A stretch of DNA of 64,000 nucleotides, from assembly GCA_944322965.1 (NCBI GenBank), contig CALUQR010000004.1:124001-188000 (forward strand). The letters are read 5' to 3'. This document shows, in pieces, positions 25,401-33,146 of the stretch. The position numbers and the translations under genes are program-made. Positions within the stretch are counted from its first letter, which is position 1. Each line of letters begins with the position of its first letter. This DNA comes from Vulcanimicrobiota bacterium (GTDB lineage: Bacteria; Vulcanimicrobiota; Xenobia; Xenobiales; Xenobiaceae). The notes under the pieces were generated by a model. The model worked only from the letters and a program-made list of their open reading frames with translations, did no database searches and was not told where the DNA came from.

Positions 25401-26825
25401 TTAGAAGAGAGCGTAGCTACCCATGGTGGGATAGAAGGGGGTGTAGCCGCCCATGCCGCCATAGAAGCCGCCCATCATCTGCTCCTGCTGCTGCATGGCC
25501 ATCTGGATGCCATCCTGGTACTCGAAGAGTCCAGCGGGTACGGCCTGGTAGCCATCTTTGCCCTGAGCGGCGGAGAAGAGAGGCTGACCATCCTGACCCA
25601 TGACGCTGAGCTGGTCTACGTTGTCCAGGGTAATCACGGTGCCGCCATCGCCCTGCTTGAAGATGACATTGCCCTCTTTGTCTACTACGGTTACGTTGTC
25701 ATCGGGCTTGACGCTCATGGTGAAGCGATCGATACCCTCGCCGCCGTTGACGTTCACTTTATCCTTGCCGCCGGAGACCTCATAGAACATGCGGTCATTG
25801 CCTTCGCCCGCCTGAATATTGATCTTATCCTTGCCAGAGCCGCCGTCGACATTGATGATATCGTCGCCTCTGCCGCCATCGACAAAGATATCATCCCGAC
25901 CCTTGCCGCCGCGGGCAGTGATAACATCGTTACCGTCGCCGCCGTAGCCCCGGATGCGGTCGCGGCCACTACCGCCGTCCATCACGATGGTGTCCCGACC
26001 GGAACCGCCGTGGGCGTGCATATAGTCTCTCATGGCGCCGCCCTCCATGGAGATGTAGTCGCTACCGGTACCGCCTATGGCGCGCATATTGTCAGCGCCC
26101 ATACCGCCGTCCATGCGGATGACATCGTTGCCAGCGCCGCCATTGCGGTGCATAAAGTCGCCGAAGATGCCACCCTTATCATTGAAGTTGCCGTCAATAT
26201 TGCCGCCCTGGAAACCAGCGCGCCCCGGCAGAGGCATCACCGGCACGCCCTCTACGCTGGGCATTCCGGGCATCATCGGCATCATGCCGGGCATCATTCC
26301 AGGCATCATTCCAGGCATCATAGGCATCATGCCGGGCATCATAGGCATCATGCCGGGCATCATACCCATACCCATGTTGGGCATCATACCTAAGCCGCCG
26401 CCCATATACTGAGAGGCGTAGGAGTTCATGTAGAAATTCTGCATATTAGCGCCAGCCTGCTGGTACTGCTGCATCATCTCCTGCATCTGCTCTTTCTCGT
26501 TACCGCGACCGATAGCGCCGCCAATCGCGCCTCCCAAAGCTGAACCGATAGTGGAGCCGATCATCATGCCGATAGGACCGCCCAAGAGTCCCAAAGCGGC
26601 GCCGGCGATACCGCCAATCGTAGAGCCGGTAGCCTGACCGCCCATAGTGCTAGAGAAGAGGCCCTTAATGGCGTCGCCGATCTTACCGAAGAAGCCTTTT
26701 TCCTCTTCCTGTTGAGGCTGGACGCCCATACCGGGCGCCATGCCGCCCATGTTGTAAATCGCCTCAGCGTTCTGGAAATCCCGAGCCGCCATTTGCGCCA
26801 AAGAAGCTACGTTAGCTAAACCCAT
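25401..26825 (-). CDS. Glycine-zipper protein with Met-Pro-Gly repeats and RTX-like repeats
   Basis: A 474-residue protein in five parts: a leader of about 40 residues (MGLANVASLAQMAARDFQNA); KGFFGKIGDAIKGLFSS and a Gly-every-fourth zipper able to form a membrane hairpin (residues 43-108); a Gln/Met helix (EQMQEMMQQYQQAGANMQN); a Met-Pro-Gly tract (about 146-188); and about fourteen GGxGxDxI repeats (218-371), mostly 11 residues long. A short C-terminal domain rich in Met, Gly and Tyr ends it. There is no Sec signal. The repeats suggest Ca2+ binding and type I-like export, but no exporter is in the window. The first ~145 residues are shared with two neighbours. Confidence 0.8.
   Translation of the reverse strand: MGLANVASLAQMAARDFQNAEAIYNMGGMAPGMGVQPQQEEEKGFFGKIGDAIKGLFSSTMGGQATGSTIGGIAGAALGLLGGPIGMMIGSTIGSALGGAIGGAIGRGNEKEQMQEMMQQYQQAGANMQNFYMNSYASQYMGGGLGMMPNMGMGMMPGMMPMMPGMMPMMPGMMPGMMPGMMPMMPGMPSVEGVPVMPLPGRAGFQGGNIDGNFNDKGGIFGDFMHRNGGAGNDVIRMDGGMGADNMRAIGGTGSDYISMEGGAMRDYMHAHGGSGRDTIVMDGGSGRDRIRGYGGDGNDVITARGGKGRDDIFVDGGRGDDIINVDGGSGKDKINIQAGEGNDRMFYEVSGGKDKVNVNGGEGIDRFTMSVKPDDNVTVVDKEGNVIFKQGDGGTVITLDNVDQLSVMGQDGQPLFSAAQGKDGYQAVPAGLFEYQDGIQMAMQQQEQMMGGFYGGMGGYTPFYPTMGSYALF
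25713..26174 (-). repeat. Tandem 33-bp (11-residue) RTX-like repeats
   Basis: Encodes about fourteen units of the form GGxGxDxIxxx within the gene above, such as GGSGRDTIVMD, GGDGNDVITAR and GGRGDDIINVD. Most are exactly 11 residues; one is 13 and one is 9. Classical RTX repeats are 9 residues. Confidence 0.85.
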
Positions 26826-26830
26826 AAGTT

Positions 26831-26851
26831 ACCTCCATCTCTCGGCCTCTA
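26831..26851 (-). promoter_or_regulatory. Conserved leader/ribosome-binding site of glycine-zipper gene
   Basis: Read on the minus strand it is CTTAGAGGCCGAGAGATGGAGGT, ending 5 nt before the ATG. Nearly the same sequence precedes the paralogue at 27558 (27565-27590), so the leader was duplicated or kept with the gene. Confidence 0.6.
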
Positions 26852-27007
26852 AGATTTAATTTTTTATATTGTTATTGCTGAGGTCCGAGCCGTTATTTTT
26901 ATATCGCTAGAACTTCTATCCCCCAGGGCTGGATAAAGTAAAGTTTATTTTTAGAAAAATCTTAGTTTTTTTTGAGATTGTAACAAAAGGCGCTCTATCT
27001 AAGCTTT

Positions 27008-27049
27008 ACAAAAAAATCTCCCCCGCGCCCCAAAGGGGCGCGGGGGAGA
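27008..27049 (-). terminator. Strong intrinsic terminator of the 160-residue glycine-zipper gene
   Basis: A perfect 15-bp GC-rich stem (TCTCCCCCGCGCCCC 27017-27031; loop AAA; complement to 27049), followed on the minus strand by seven T. Confidence 0.9.
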
Positions 27050-27075
27050 CTAAGCGCTAAGTCAGCTAAACTCTT

Positions 27076-27558
27076 TTAGAAGCCCAAGCCGCCGTTCATA
27101 TACATAGCGCTGTAAGAGCCCAGGAACTGATTCTGCATATTGGCGCCAGCCTGCTGGTACTGCTGCATCATCTCCTGCATCTGCTCTTGCTGATTGCCGC
27201 GGCCGATAGCGCCGCCTACCGCGCTGCCCAAAGCGGAACCGATCTGGGAACCGATCATCATGCCGATAGGACCGCCTAAGAGTCCCAAAGCGGCGCCGGC
27301 GATACCGCCGATAGCGGAACCTCCAGCCATGCCGCTCATAGGGCTAGAGAACATCCCTTTGACAGCGTCGCCAATCTTACCGAAGAAGCCTTTGTCCTCT
27401 TGCTCTTGGGGCTGGATGCCGCCCATCATGCCGGGCATACCCGTCATGCCGCCCATGCCCATCATACCGCCCATACCCATGCTGCTATAAATAGCTTGGG
27501 CATTCTGGTAATCCATGGCTGCCATCTGCGCCATAGCCGCTGCGTTAGATAAACCCAT
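27076..27558 (-). CDS. Short glycine-zipper protein
   Basis: A 160-residue paralogue of the first ~145 residues of the 474-residue neighbour. It has the leader MGLSNAAAMAQMAAMDYQNA, a Met-Gly stretch (25-48), KGFFGKIGDAVKGMFSS (57-72), the glycine zipper (about 77-121, including GGIAGAALGLLGGPIGMMIG) and the Gln/Met helix to residue 143. It ends soon after, without repeats. No Sec signal. The zipper could insert into or oligomerise on membranes; function unknown. It has its own promoter-like sequence, conserved leader and strong terminator, so it is a separate transcription unit. Confidence 0.8.
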   Translation of the reverse strand: MGLSNAAAMAQMAAMDYQNAQAIYSSMGMGGMMGMGGMTGMPGMMGGIQPQEQEDKGFFGKIGDAVKGMFSSPMSGMAGGSAIGGIAGAALGLLGGPIGMMIGSQIGSALGSAVGGAIGRGNQQEQMQEMMQQYQQAGANMQNQFLGSYSAMYMNGGLGF

Positions 27559-27618
27559 ACTTGACCTCCATCCCTCGGCCTCTCTAAGTTATTCCTCATT
27601 CTAGGCCGAACCGATATT

Positions 27619-27631
27619 AGATATTATTTGT
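27619..27631 (-). promoter_or_regulatory. Putative -10 region of the 160-residue gene
   Basis: The minus strand reads ACAAATAATATCT, about 63 nt upstream of the ATG. The core ACAAATAATAT is identical at 28471-28481 upstream of the next gene. No convincing -35 hexamer is seen. Confidence 0.4.
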
Positions 27632-27712
27632 CTGTATCTCCTGTATACCTCTAAAGAGGGCGCCCTGTAAAGGCCATTTATAAGGCTCGACCTTATTTTT
27701 AGGTTCTTTTAA

Positions 27713-27757
27713 AGAAATAGGGCCCGGCGGCCCTTCCCTTTAGGTAAAGGCCGCCGG
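27713..27757 (-). terminator. Intrinsic terminator of the 206-residue gene
   Basis: Arms CCGGCGGCC (27724-27732) and GGCCGCCGG (27749-27757), followed on the minus strand by CTATTTCTTT. Confidence 0.75.
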
Positions 27758-27796
27758 ACCTCTAACGAAATAGAGTCTTTTTAGCGCGGCTACTCT

Positions 27797-28417
27797 CTAG
27801 AACCCTAAACCCTTAGCTACTTGCTGACCGCTAGCCCCAGCGAGCAAGTCCTCGACTACGGGCAACTCTCCCAACCCCTTGGGCTCAGCCAAAGCCTCGG
27901 CGATCCCAGAGCCGATGCCTCCGCCCTCTAAGCCTTGCAAAGCGGCTCCAGCTACGCCGCCCAACTGGACTCCCGAAAGCACGCCGCCGGGCTCGGCAGA
28001 GAGCGCGTTATCCACCCCGCGGAGATGCTGGAGGGCATTGTCAGTGACCGCGCCAACTACGCCGGGTAAAGGAACGATCTTACCCTCGCCAGAACCGCCG
28101 GGAATACCGGGTAAAGGAACGACACTACCATCTCCTGGCTCGCCGGGAATGCCGGGTAAAGGAACGACACTACCATCTCCTGGCTCGCCGGGAATGCCGG
28201 GTAAAGGAACGACACTACCATCTCCGGGAACGTTGGGCCAATGACTGATCCTGTCCTCACCGGAACCGCCGGGTAAGGGTACCGGTTTCATTTCACCAGG
28301 GAATGGCATCTTCCCACCGGAGATAGGACCGTGGCACCCTCCCACGCAGTTGTGTCCAGCGGGGATCTCATACCTAATTACCGCATGCTGAATGGAAATG
28401 GAACTGGAAATACTCAT
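27797..28417 (-). CDS. Gly/Pro-repeat protein of the glycine-rich island
   Basis: A 206-residue protein with a distinct N-terminus (MSISSSISIQHAVIRYEIPAG, then the Cys pair GHNCVGGCHG). About three collagen-like 15-residue repeats follow (GDGSVVPLPGIPGEP, residues 66-110). The C-terminal segment has glycine-spaced small residues (GVQLGGVAGAALQGLEGGG) and ends QQVAKGLGF, similar in spirit to the NGGLGF end of the 160-residue neighbour. No Sec signal or known domain. It shares the island's leader style (GAGGGCGAGGGAAAGAGGT before the ATG) and the ACAAATAATAT promoter element, so it is likely co-regulated with the zipper genes. Confidence 0.72.
   Translation of the reverse strand: MSISSSISIQHAVIRYEIPAGHNCVGGCHGPISGGKMPFPGEMKPVPLPGGSGEDRISHWPNVPGDGSVVPLPGIPGEPGDGSVVPLPGIPGEPGDGSVVPLPGIPGGSGEGKIVPLPGVVGAVTDNALQHLRGVDNALSAEPGGVLSGVQLGGVAGAALQGLEGGGIGSGIAEALAEPKGLGELPVVEDLLAGASGQQVAKGLGF
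28100..28225 (-). repeat. Tandem 45-bp coding repeat
   Basis: Units start at 28100, 28145 and 28190 (the third is partial). They are identical apart from one base and encode the 15-residue Pro/Gly repeat. Near-identity suggests recent or ongoing copy-number change. Confidence 0.9.
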
Positions 28418-28468
28418 ACTTAGGACCTCTTTCCCTCGCCCTCATTTAGAGTGGCGAGCCTGGGATTG

Positions 28469-28481
28469 ATATATTATTTGT
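28469..28481 (-). promoter_or_regulatory. Putative -10 region of the 206-residue gene
   Basis: The minus strand reads ACAAATAATATAT, about 54 nt upstream of the ATG, sharing eleven bases with the element at 27619-27631. Confidence 0.4.
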
Positions 28482-28559
28482 ACGCCCAAACTATCACGAC
28501 ACTAGTATCCTAAGTAAAGTGTTAAATCTCTTTATTTCAAAGTATTTCACATTAATATC

Positions 28560-28599
28560 CCACAAATAAAAGAGGACTGAGCCTCTAGCTCAGCCCTCT
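28560..28599 (-). terminator. Intrinsic terminator of the 265-residue glycine-zipper gene
   Basis: Arms AGAGGACTGAGC (28571-28582) and GCTCAGCCCTCT (28588-28599) with one mismatch, followed on the minus strand by TTTTATTTG. Confidence 0.78.
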
Positions 28600-28627
28600 T
28601 TAGGAGCCTCTAATTAGCGACTAAATC

Positions 28628-29425
28628 CTAATTCTGCTGGGGCAGCTGGGGCATAGTGAAACCGGGCATAGCGTACTGCTGCATATTATTAGTGTAATAC
28701 TGCATCAGGCCCTCAGTCCCGCCAAACATAGACATCACTCCACCCAGAGAGCCGCCGTAAGCGGCCAGATAATTATTCATCATCTGCTGAGCTATGGCCA
28801 TAGTGCTATTCTGACTGACATCCTGGATAGCTTGCTGAGTTAAGGGCCCCAACGCGCTAGTCTGGCCGCCCCCTTGGGTAGGCATTTGGGGAGCGCCCAG
28901 GGAGGTCTGGAAGTCGTAAGCCCCATTCTGGAAGGAGTAGAGCCCGTCGCTATCGGGAACCATAGGCTGCATACCCATCATACCCATATTGGGCATCATG
29001 CCCATCATACCGGGCATACCATACATGCCGCCGCCCATGCCTAGACCGCCGCCCATATACTGAGAAGCGTAAGAGTTCATGTAGAAATTCTGCATATTAG
29101 CCCCAGCCTGCTGGTACTGCTGCATCAATTCCTGCATCTGCTCTTTCTCGTTGCTGCGGCCGATAGCGCCGCCCAAGGCGCCGCCCAACATAGAACCGAT
29201 AGTAGAGCCCAACATCATACCGATAGGACCGCCAATGAGTCCCAGAGCCGCGCCGGCGATACCGCCAACCGTAGAACCGGTAGCCTGGCCGCCCATAGTG
29301 CTGGAGAATAACCCTTTAATGGCATCCCCTATCTTACCAAAGAATCCCTTCTCTTCAGTCTTCTCCGGCTGAGTACCCGCCCAGGGCCCAAAGATCTGAT
29401 TACTAACAGTATTAATACTACTCAT
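28628..29425 (-). CDS. Glycine-zipper protein with Met/Gln-rich C-terminus
   Basis: A 265-residue paralogue. The first ~25 residues differ from the other two (MSSINTVSNQIFGPWAG). Residues 26-130 are nearly identical to the 474-residue protein: KGFFGKIGDAIKGLFSS, the glycine zipper about 44-90, the Gln/Met helix, then QYMGGGLGM. A Met-Gly-Pro tract (131-157) and a helical C-terminal domain (about 185-250, LTQQAIQDVSQNS, AIAQQMMNNYL) follow. There are no RTX-like repeats and no Sec signal; function unknown. The mixture of one shared core with different ends suggests modular exchange within the island. The ATG follows GAGGAGG. Confidence 0.78.
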   Translation of the reverse strand: MSSINTVSNQIFGPWAGTQPEKTEEKGFFGKIGDAIKGLFSSTMGGQATGSTVGGIAGAALGLIGGPIGMMLGSTIGSMLGGALGGAIGRSNEKEQMQELMQQYQQAGANMQNFYMNSYASQYMGGGLGMGGGMYGMPGMMGMMPNMGMMGMQPMVPDSDGLYSFQNGAYDFQTSLGAPQMPTQGGGQTSALGPLTQQAIQDVSQNSTMAIAQQMMNNYLAAYGGSLGGVMSMFGGTEGLMQYYTNNMQQYAMPGFTMPQLPQQN

Positions 29426-29523
29426 ACTTGGCCTCCTCGGTTGGGCCGCTTCTTAGTCGGGCCCAGGTTAATTTTATAGAATCAGCTATCTTCCTTATAC
29501 CGCCCTCTAAGGTAAAGTAAAGT

Positions 29524-29566
29524 CCTCCTCTCCCCTTTTTTGCTATTTTAAACTAGGGAGAGGAGG
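29524..29566 (-). terminator. Hairpin at the end of the ecfA2-like gene
   Basis: An 11-bp stem (CCTCCTCTCCC 29524-29534; GGGAGAGGAGG 29556-29566) spans the stop codon; T-rich sequence lies in the loop's neighbourhood but not tightly after the stem. Possible terminator. Confidence 0.4.
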
Positions 29567-30449
29567 CGGAAGCGACTAGCTGCGGAAAGGCCTCTTCTAA
29601 AGATTGTAAAAATTCTTCCACCCCCACCGGCTCCCCTTGGAGTTGCGGATATTGAGAGCGCAACCAGGAGAATAATTGGCAGAGCGCGGGACGGGGCAAT
29701 CCCACCTTACGACTTAGCTCCTCATCGTAGAGGACTTGGCGCAGCGGAGCGTCGACTACTAAACGGCCCCCGGCCATCACCAAGAGGCGTTTAGCTAAAG
29801 GGGCCAACTCCTCTAAACGGTGGGAGACGGCGATAACGGTCAGCCCCCGCTCCCGGTTGAGAGCGCGCAATAATTCCCAAATCTCCCGCGCCCCCAGCGG
29901 ATCTAAACCGGCGGTAGGTTCATCCAAGATGAGACAGCGGGGGCGCATGGCCAAGACCCCAGCCAAAGCGGCCCGCCTCTTCTCCCCGCCCGAGAGGGCG
30001 AAGGGGGAGAGGTTCTGGTAGCGCTCTGCGCCTAATCCCACTAGACTCAAAGCCTCCAGGACCCTCTCTTTAACCTCTTCCTCCCCTAAACCCATATTGC
30101 GCGGCCCAAAGGCCACATCGGCGTAGACGCTCTCTTCAAAGAGCTGCTGCTCGGGGAATTGGAAGAGGAGTCCTATCTGATAGCGCAGCGAGGCTAGGAG
30201 TTGACCGCTAGTAGCGGGCCCTATCTCCACCCCCTCTACCCAGATCCGCCCCTCGTCGGGACGGAGGAGACCGTTGAGATGCTGGATGAGGGTCGACTTG
30301 CCGCTCCCCGTATGGCCCACCAGAGCGATAAATTCCCCCCGCCCGATCTCCAAACTGACCCCCTGCAGGGCCCGCTGGGCGAAGGGGGTGTCGGCCAAAT
30401 AGGTATAACCCACCCCCTCTAACTTAATAAAGACTTCTTCCGCCATCAT
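29553..30449 (-). CDS. ecfA2: ECF transporter ATPase EcfA (second copy)
   Basis: A 298-residue ABC ATPase that powers the ECF importer with EcfT. Walker A is GHTGSGKST, the Q-loop is LLFQFPEQQLFEESV (an ECF-type feature), the signature is FALSGGEKRRAALAGVL and Walker B is CLILDEPTAGLDP. Assigned as the EcfA2-like half because its order and FQFPEQQLF fit that subunit. It follows a glycosyltransferase gene and precedes the glycine-zipper island. Confidence 0.9.
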   Translation of the reverse strand: MMAEEVFIKLEGVGYTYLADTPFAQRALQGVSLEIGRGEFIALVGHTGSGKSTLIQHLNGLLRPDEGRIWVEGVEIGPATSGQLLASLRYQIGLLFQFPEQQLFEESVYADVAFGPRNMGLGEEEVKERVLEALSLVGLGAERYQNLSPFALSGGEKRRAALAGVLAMRPRCLILDEPTAGLDPLGAREIWELLRALNRERGLTVIAVSHRLEELAPLAKRLLVMAGGRLVVDAPLRQVLYDEELSRKVGLPRPALCQLFSWLRSQYPQLQGEPVGVEEFLQSLEEAFPQLVASASSP

Positions 30450-30470
30450 AAACCCCCGCTCTAGGCGCCT

Positions 30471-31658
30471 TTAAGTGCGCCGACGCCGGCGGCGCTGATA
30501 TTCTTCGACGAAGCTCTCATAGACCATCCAGGTCGTATCGGCCGTGCGCCGCCAGGAGAGATGTTGGGCCCGTTCTAAGCCGCGCGTGCGCATCTGCATG
30601 CGCAGATTCTCATCGTTCATCACCGTATAGAGGGCCTGACTCAACTGGGAGAGATTGCGCGGATCGACCGTGTAGGCGGCGTTGCCCGCTACCTCCGGTA
30701 AGCTAGCCACATTAGAACAGACGACTGGCGTCCCTACGGCCATAGCCTCTAAGACGGGCAAACCAAAGCCCTCCATAAGCGAGGGGAAGGCGAAGAGACT
30801 GGCCGCCGCATAGAGCATAGGCAACTCTTCCCGGTCGACGTAACCCAACCAGAAGATCTGCTGCTGGGGGTACTTGGCCGCTAAAGCGTCCCGCTCCTCT
30901 TCCGTATAGGGACCGGCCATCACAAAGGGCCAGGAGCAACGGGGAGCGGTAGCCTGTAAGAGGGCCTCCACATTCTTAGCCCCCGTTAAGCCCCCCACGT
31001 GGAGAATAAAGCGCGGCGGCAACTTGCGCTGCAAGCGATACTCGTCGACCTGACTGACGTAGGGCAAGACGTAGCGGTCGGAGATCCCCAAAAGAACGGT
31101 GCGGATGGTAGGCAAGTTATTCTTTAAACTGGCCCGCACCATATGTTCCGTAAATTGGGAGTTAGTGAGGATACCGTTGCACTCTAAGTAGTGCTGAATC
31201 ATCTTGCGGTAGGCCACCTTAAAGAGGAGGCGACGCGGCAAGATCTCTTCCGACCACGCCAATTCTGGATTGGAGAAGCCCAAAAGATCGTGGACCGTAA
31301 TTAAGCGCGGCGCCCCCACGTCGTGCCAGGGGAAGCCATAGCGCAAATCCTGAGCGCATGGAAAATGGATGAGATCGACGTGCTGGGCTAATTTTTTGAA
31401 GAAGAGATCTTTATCTTGGCCGTCCCGCTGGTAACCGTTAAATTCCGCCCAAGGCCAACTAGAGGGTTTAGGGAGCTCTAAGAGCTGACAGGCGTTGAGG
31501 AATTGGTTCTCTAGACCGATCTTCATCCCGGGCCAGGCCAAGAGGACGAGCTGACGCTGGCGCGCCAAAAACTTCAAAATTAACTCCCGCACATACGTCC
31601 CCACCCCGCGATACTGCGTCTCCAATTGCAGAGCTCTAATATCTATAGCTATGCGCAT
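30471..31658 (-). CDS. GT4-family glycosyltransferase
   Basis: A 395-residue retaining glycosyltransferase (group 1). The N-terminal part starts MRIAIDIRALQLETQYRGVGTYV. The C-terminal nucleotide-sugar domain has FILHVGGLTGAKNVEALLQA and the EX7E-type motif SLMEGFGLPVLEAMAVGTPVVCS, then LPEVAGNAAYTVDP. The acceptor and donor are unknown; it probably builds a cell-surface glycan. No membrane segment is seen. The gene lies between the two ecfA genes, which are usually adjacent, so it looks inserted there. Confidence 0.9.
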   Translation of the reverse strand: MRIAIDIRALQLETQYRGVGTYVRELILKFLARQRQLVLLAWPGMKIGLENQFLNACQLLELPKPSSWPWAEFNGYQRDGQDKDLFFKKLAQHVDLIHFPCAQDLRYGFPWHDVGAPRLITVHDLLGFSNPELAWSEEILPRRLLFKVAYRKMIQHYLECNGILTNSQFTEHMVRASLKNNLPTIRTVLLGISDRYVLPYVSQVDEYRLQRKLPPRFILHVGGLTGAKNVEALLQATAPRCSWPFVMAGPYTEEERDALAAKYPQQQIFWLGYVDREELPMLYAAASLFAFPSLMEGFGLPVLEAMAVGTPVVCSNVASLPEVAGNAAYTVDPRNLSQLSQALYTVMNDENLRMQMRTRGLERAQHLSWRRTADTTWMVYESFVEEYQRRRRRRT

Positions 31659-31759
31659 CGCTCGTCCACCATCTCTCCGGCTGCGATCTCTAACCGCTGC
31701 TTCTTTCTTGCTTCACTCCCCCCTTTCCTAGCCCAGCCGCCCTCTGGGAGATCATTTTC

Positions 31760-32602
31760 TTAACTTTTTAAGTATTTCTTTAACTCCATTCCCAACTGGC
31801 GCCAATCGGACTCCAACTCTCCCCGCCAGCCCCACTTTTGTAATTCATACTGCAGGCGAATGAGAGGGGGGAGATCTAAACCTAAGGCCAAAAGGCGCTC
31901 CCCATCCTGGAAGAGCTGGCGGGGGGTGGCGTCTAAGACTAGTTGGCCCTGAGCTAAGGCCAAGACCCGCTCCGCCCGCCAGACCTCCTCCATATGGTGG
32001 GTAATATAGATGACGGCCATTCCCAATTGGGAGCGCAAAAAGTCGATAGCTTCTAAAACTTCGCGCCGACCTTGAGGATCGAGCATCGCCGTAGGCTCAT
32101 CCATAATTAAGTAGCGGGGCTGCATCACTAAGACGGAGGCGATAGCTACCCGCTGGGTCTGCCCGCCCGAAAGGTAGTGGGGCTCCTTATAGCGCAATTC
32201 CTCAATCCCTAAGGCCTTTAAAGCCCACTCTAAGCGCTTCTCTATCTCCTCTGGGGGTAAGCCCAAATTTTCAAGGCCGAAGGCCAACTCATCCTCTATA
32301 GTAGAGGCTACTAATTGGCGGCTGGGATCTTGGAAGACCATGCCTACCCGCTGGCGCACCCCGTAGACCTCTTGGGGGTCGGAAGTCACTAAACCGTCTA
32401 CTACCACCTCTCCCTCGCTGGGGACTAAGAGCCCGTTCATGAGCTTAGCGGTAGTACTCTTGCCGCTCCCATTACATCCTAAAAGGGCCACGTACTCGCC
32501 CGGCTCAATTACTAAATTGAGATCGCGCAATAATTGGCGCCTCTCACCCCCCTCTTCCCCCGCCGGGTAAGAGAAAGATACCTTGCGCAACTCTATGGCC
32601 AT
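31760..32602 (-). CDS. ecfA1: ECF transporter ATPase EcfA (first copy)
   Basis: A 280-residue ABC ATPase of an ECF importer. Walker A is GCNGSGKST, the Q-loop is MVFQDPSRQLVASTIEDELAF, the signature is YLSGGQTQRVAIASVL and Walker B is YLIMDEPTAMLDP. The first ecfA after rplQ, matching EcfA1 in Gram-positive operons. The terminator after rplQ lies upstream, so it probably has its own promoter in the short gap. Confidence 0.92.
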   Translation of the reverse strand: MAIELRKVSFSYPAGEEGGERRQLLRDLNLVIEPGEYVALLGCNGSGKSTTAKLMNGLLVPSEGEVVVDGLVTSDPQEVYGVRQRVGMVFQDPSRQLVASTIEDELAFGLENLGLPPEEIEKRLEWALKALGIEELRYKEPHYLSGGQTQRVAIASVLVMQPRYLIMDEPTAMLDPQGRREVLEAIDFLRSQLGMAVIYITHHMEEVWRAERVLALAQGQLVLDATPRQLFQDGERLLALGLDLPPLIRLQYELQKWGWRGELESDWRQLGMELKKYLKS

Positions 32603-32644
32603 GGCCGCTCGCCCTCCGCCTCCCAGACTCCGCCCCCTTTTAAA

Positions 32645-32684
32645 AGCGAGAAGGGACCCCTCCGCCGCGAGGTGAGGGGCCCCT
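32645..32684 (-). terminator. Intrinsic terminator after rplQ
   Basis: Arms AGGGACCCCTC (32652-32662) and GAGGGGCCCCT (32674-32684) pair with one G-U; TTTT follows on the minus strand. Marks the end of the ribosomal supercluster. Confidence 0.75.
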
Positions 32685-32700
32685 CTAGCTAGTCTCTAGA

Positions 32701-33093
32701 CTAGCGCACCAACTGGATCACGGCTAAGGGAGCGCCGTCACCCTTGCGGAAACCGTTGTGCAGGACGCGGGTGTAACCGCCGCACTTATTCTCTCCATGC
32801 TTATCGGAGAAACGTACCGCCAAGTTTTCGAAGAGATCCTGGGCCACATCGCGATCCTTGATGTGACGGAAGACCCGACGCTTGTAGGCCAGAGCCTCAG
32901 CGGGTTCGCTGGCGTTCTTAGCCCGGCGAGCCCAAGAGATCAGCTCATCGGTGAAGCGAGCCACTTCGCGAGCCCGAGTGACGGTGGTGACGATCTGCTC
33001 GTGGCGTAAGAGGGAAGTAGCCATATTCCTAAGCATCGCGAAACGATGACCAGTCTGACGTCCTAAAGTCCGACTGCGAACTTTGTGCCTCAT
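32701..33093 (-). CDS. rplQ: 50S ribosomal protein L17
   Basis: A 130-residue large-subunit protein at the peptide exit side. MRHKVRSRTLGRQTGHRFAM and RNMATSLLRHEQIVTTVTRA are diagnostic. The loop before VLHNGFRKGDGAPLAVIQLV is slightly longer than in E. coli. Last gene of the alpha-type segment, directly after rpoA. Confidence 0.97.
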   Translation of the reverse strand: MRHKVRSRTLGRQTGHRFAMLRNMATSLLRHEQIVTTVTRAREVARFTDELISWARRAKNASEPAEALAYKRRVFRHIKDRDVAQDLFENLAVRFSDKHGENKCGGYTRVLHNGFRKGDGAPLAVIQLVR

Positions 33094-33146
33094 GGGAAAA
33101 TACTCCTAATTTATATCAAAAAACTCTGTTGCCCCTGACTCGAGAC

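Noticed and set aside
26010-26412. His-rich plus-strand frames opposite the glycine-zipper gene
   Set aside because: The HHxGHH pattern is the complement of the Met-Pro-Gly repeats, not an independent gene.
28100-28225. Possible CRISPR-like repeats
   Set aside because: The 45-bp units are directly adjacent, in frame and code for protein; there are no spacers and no cas genes.
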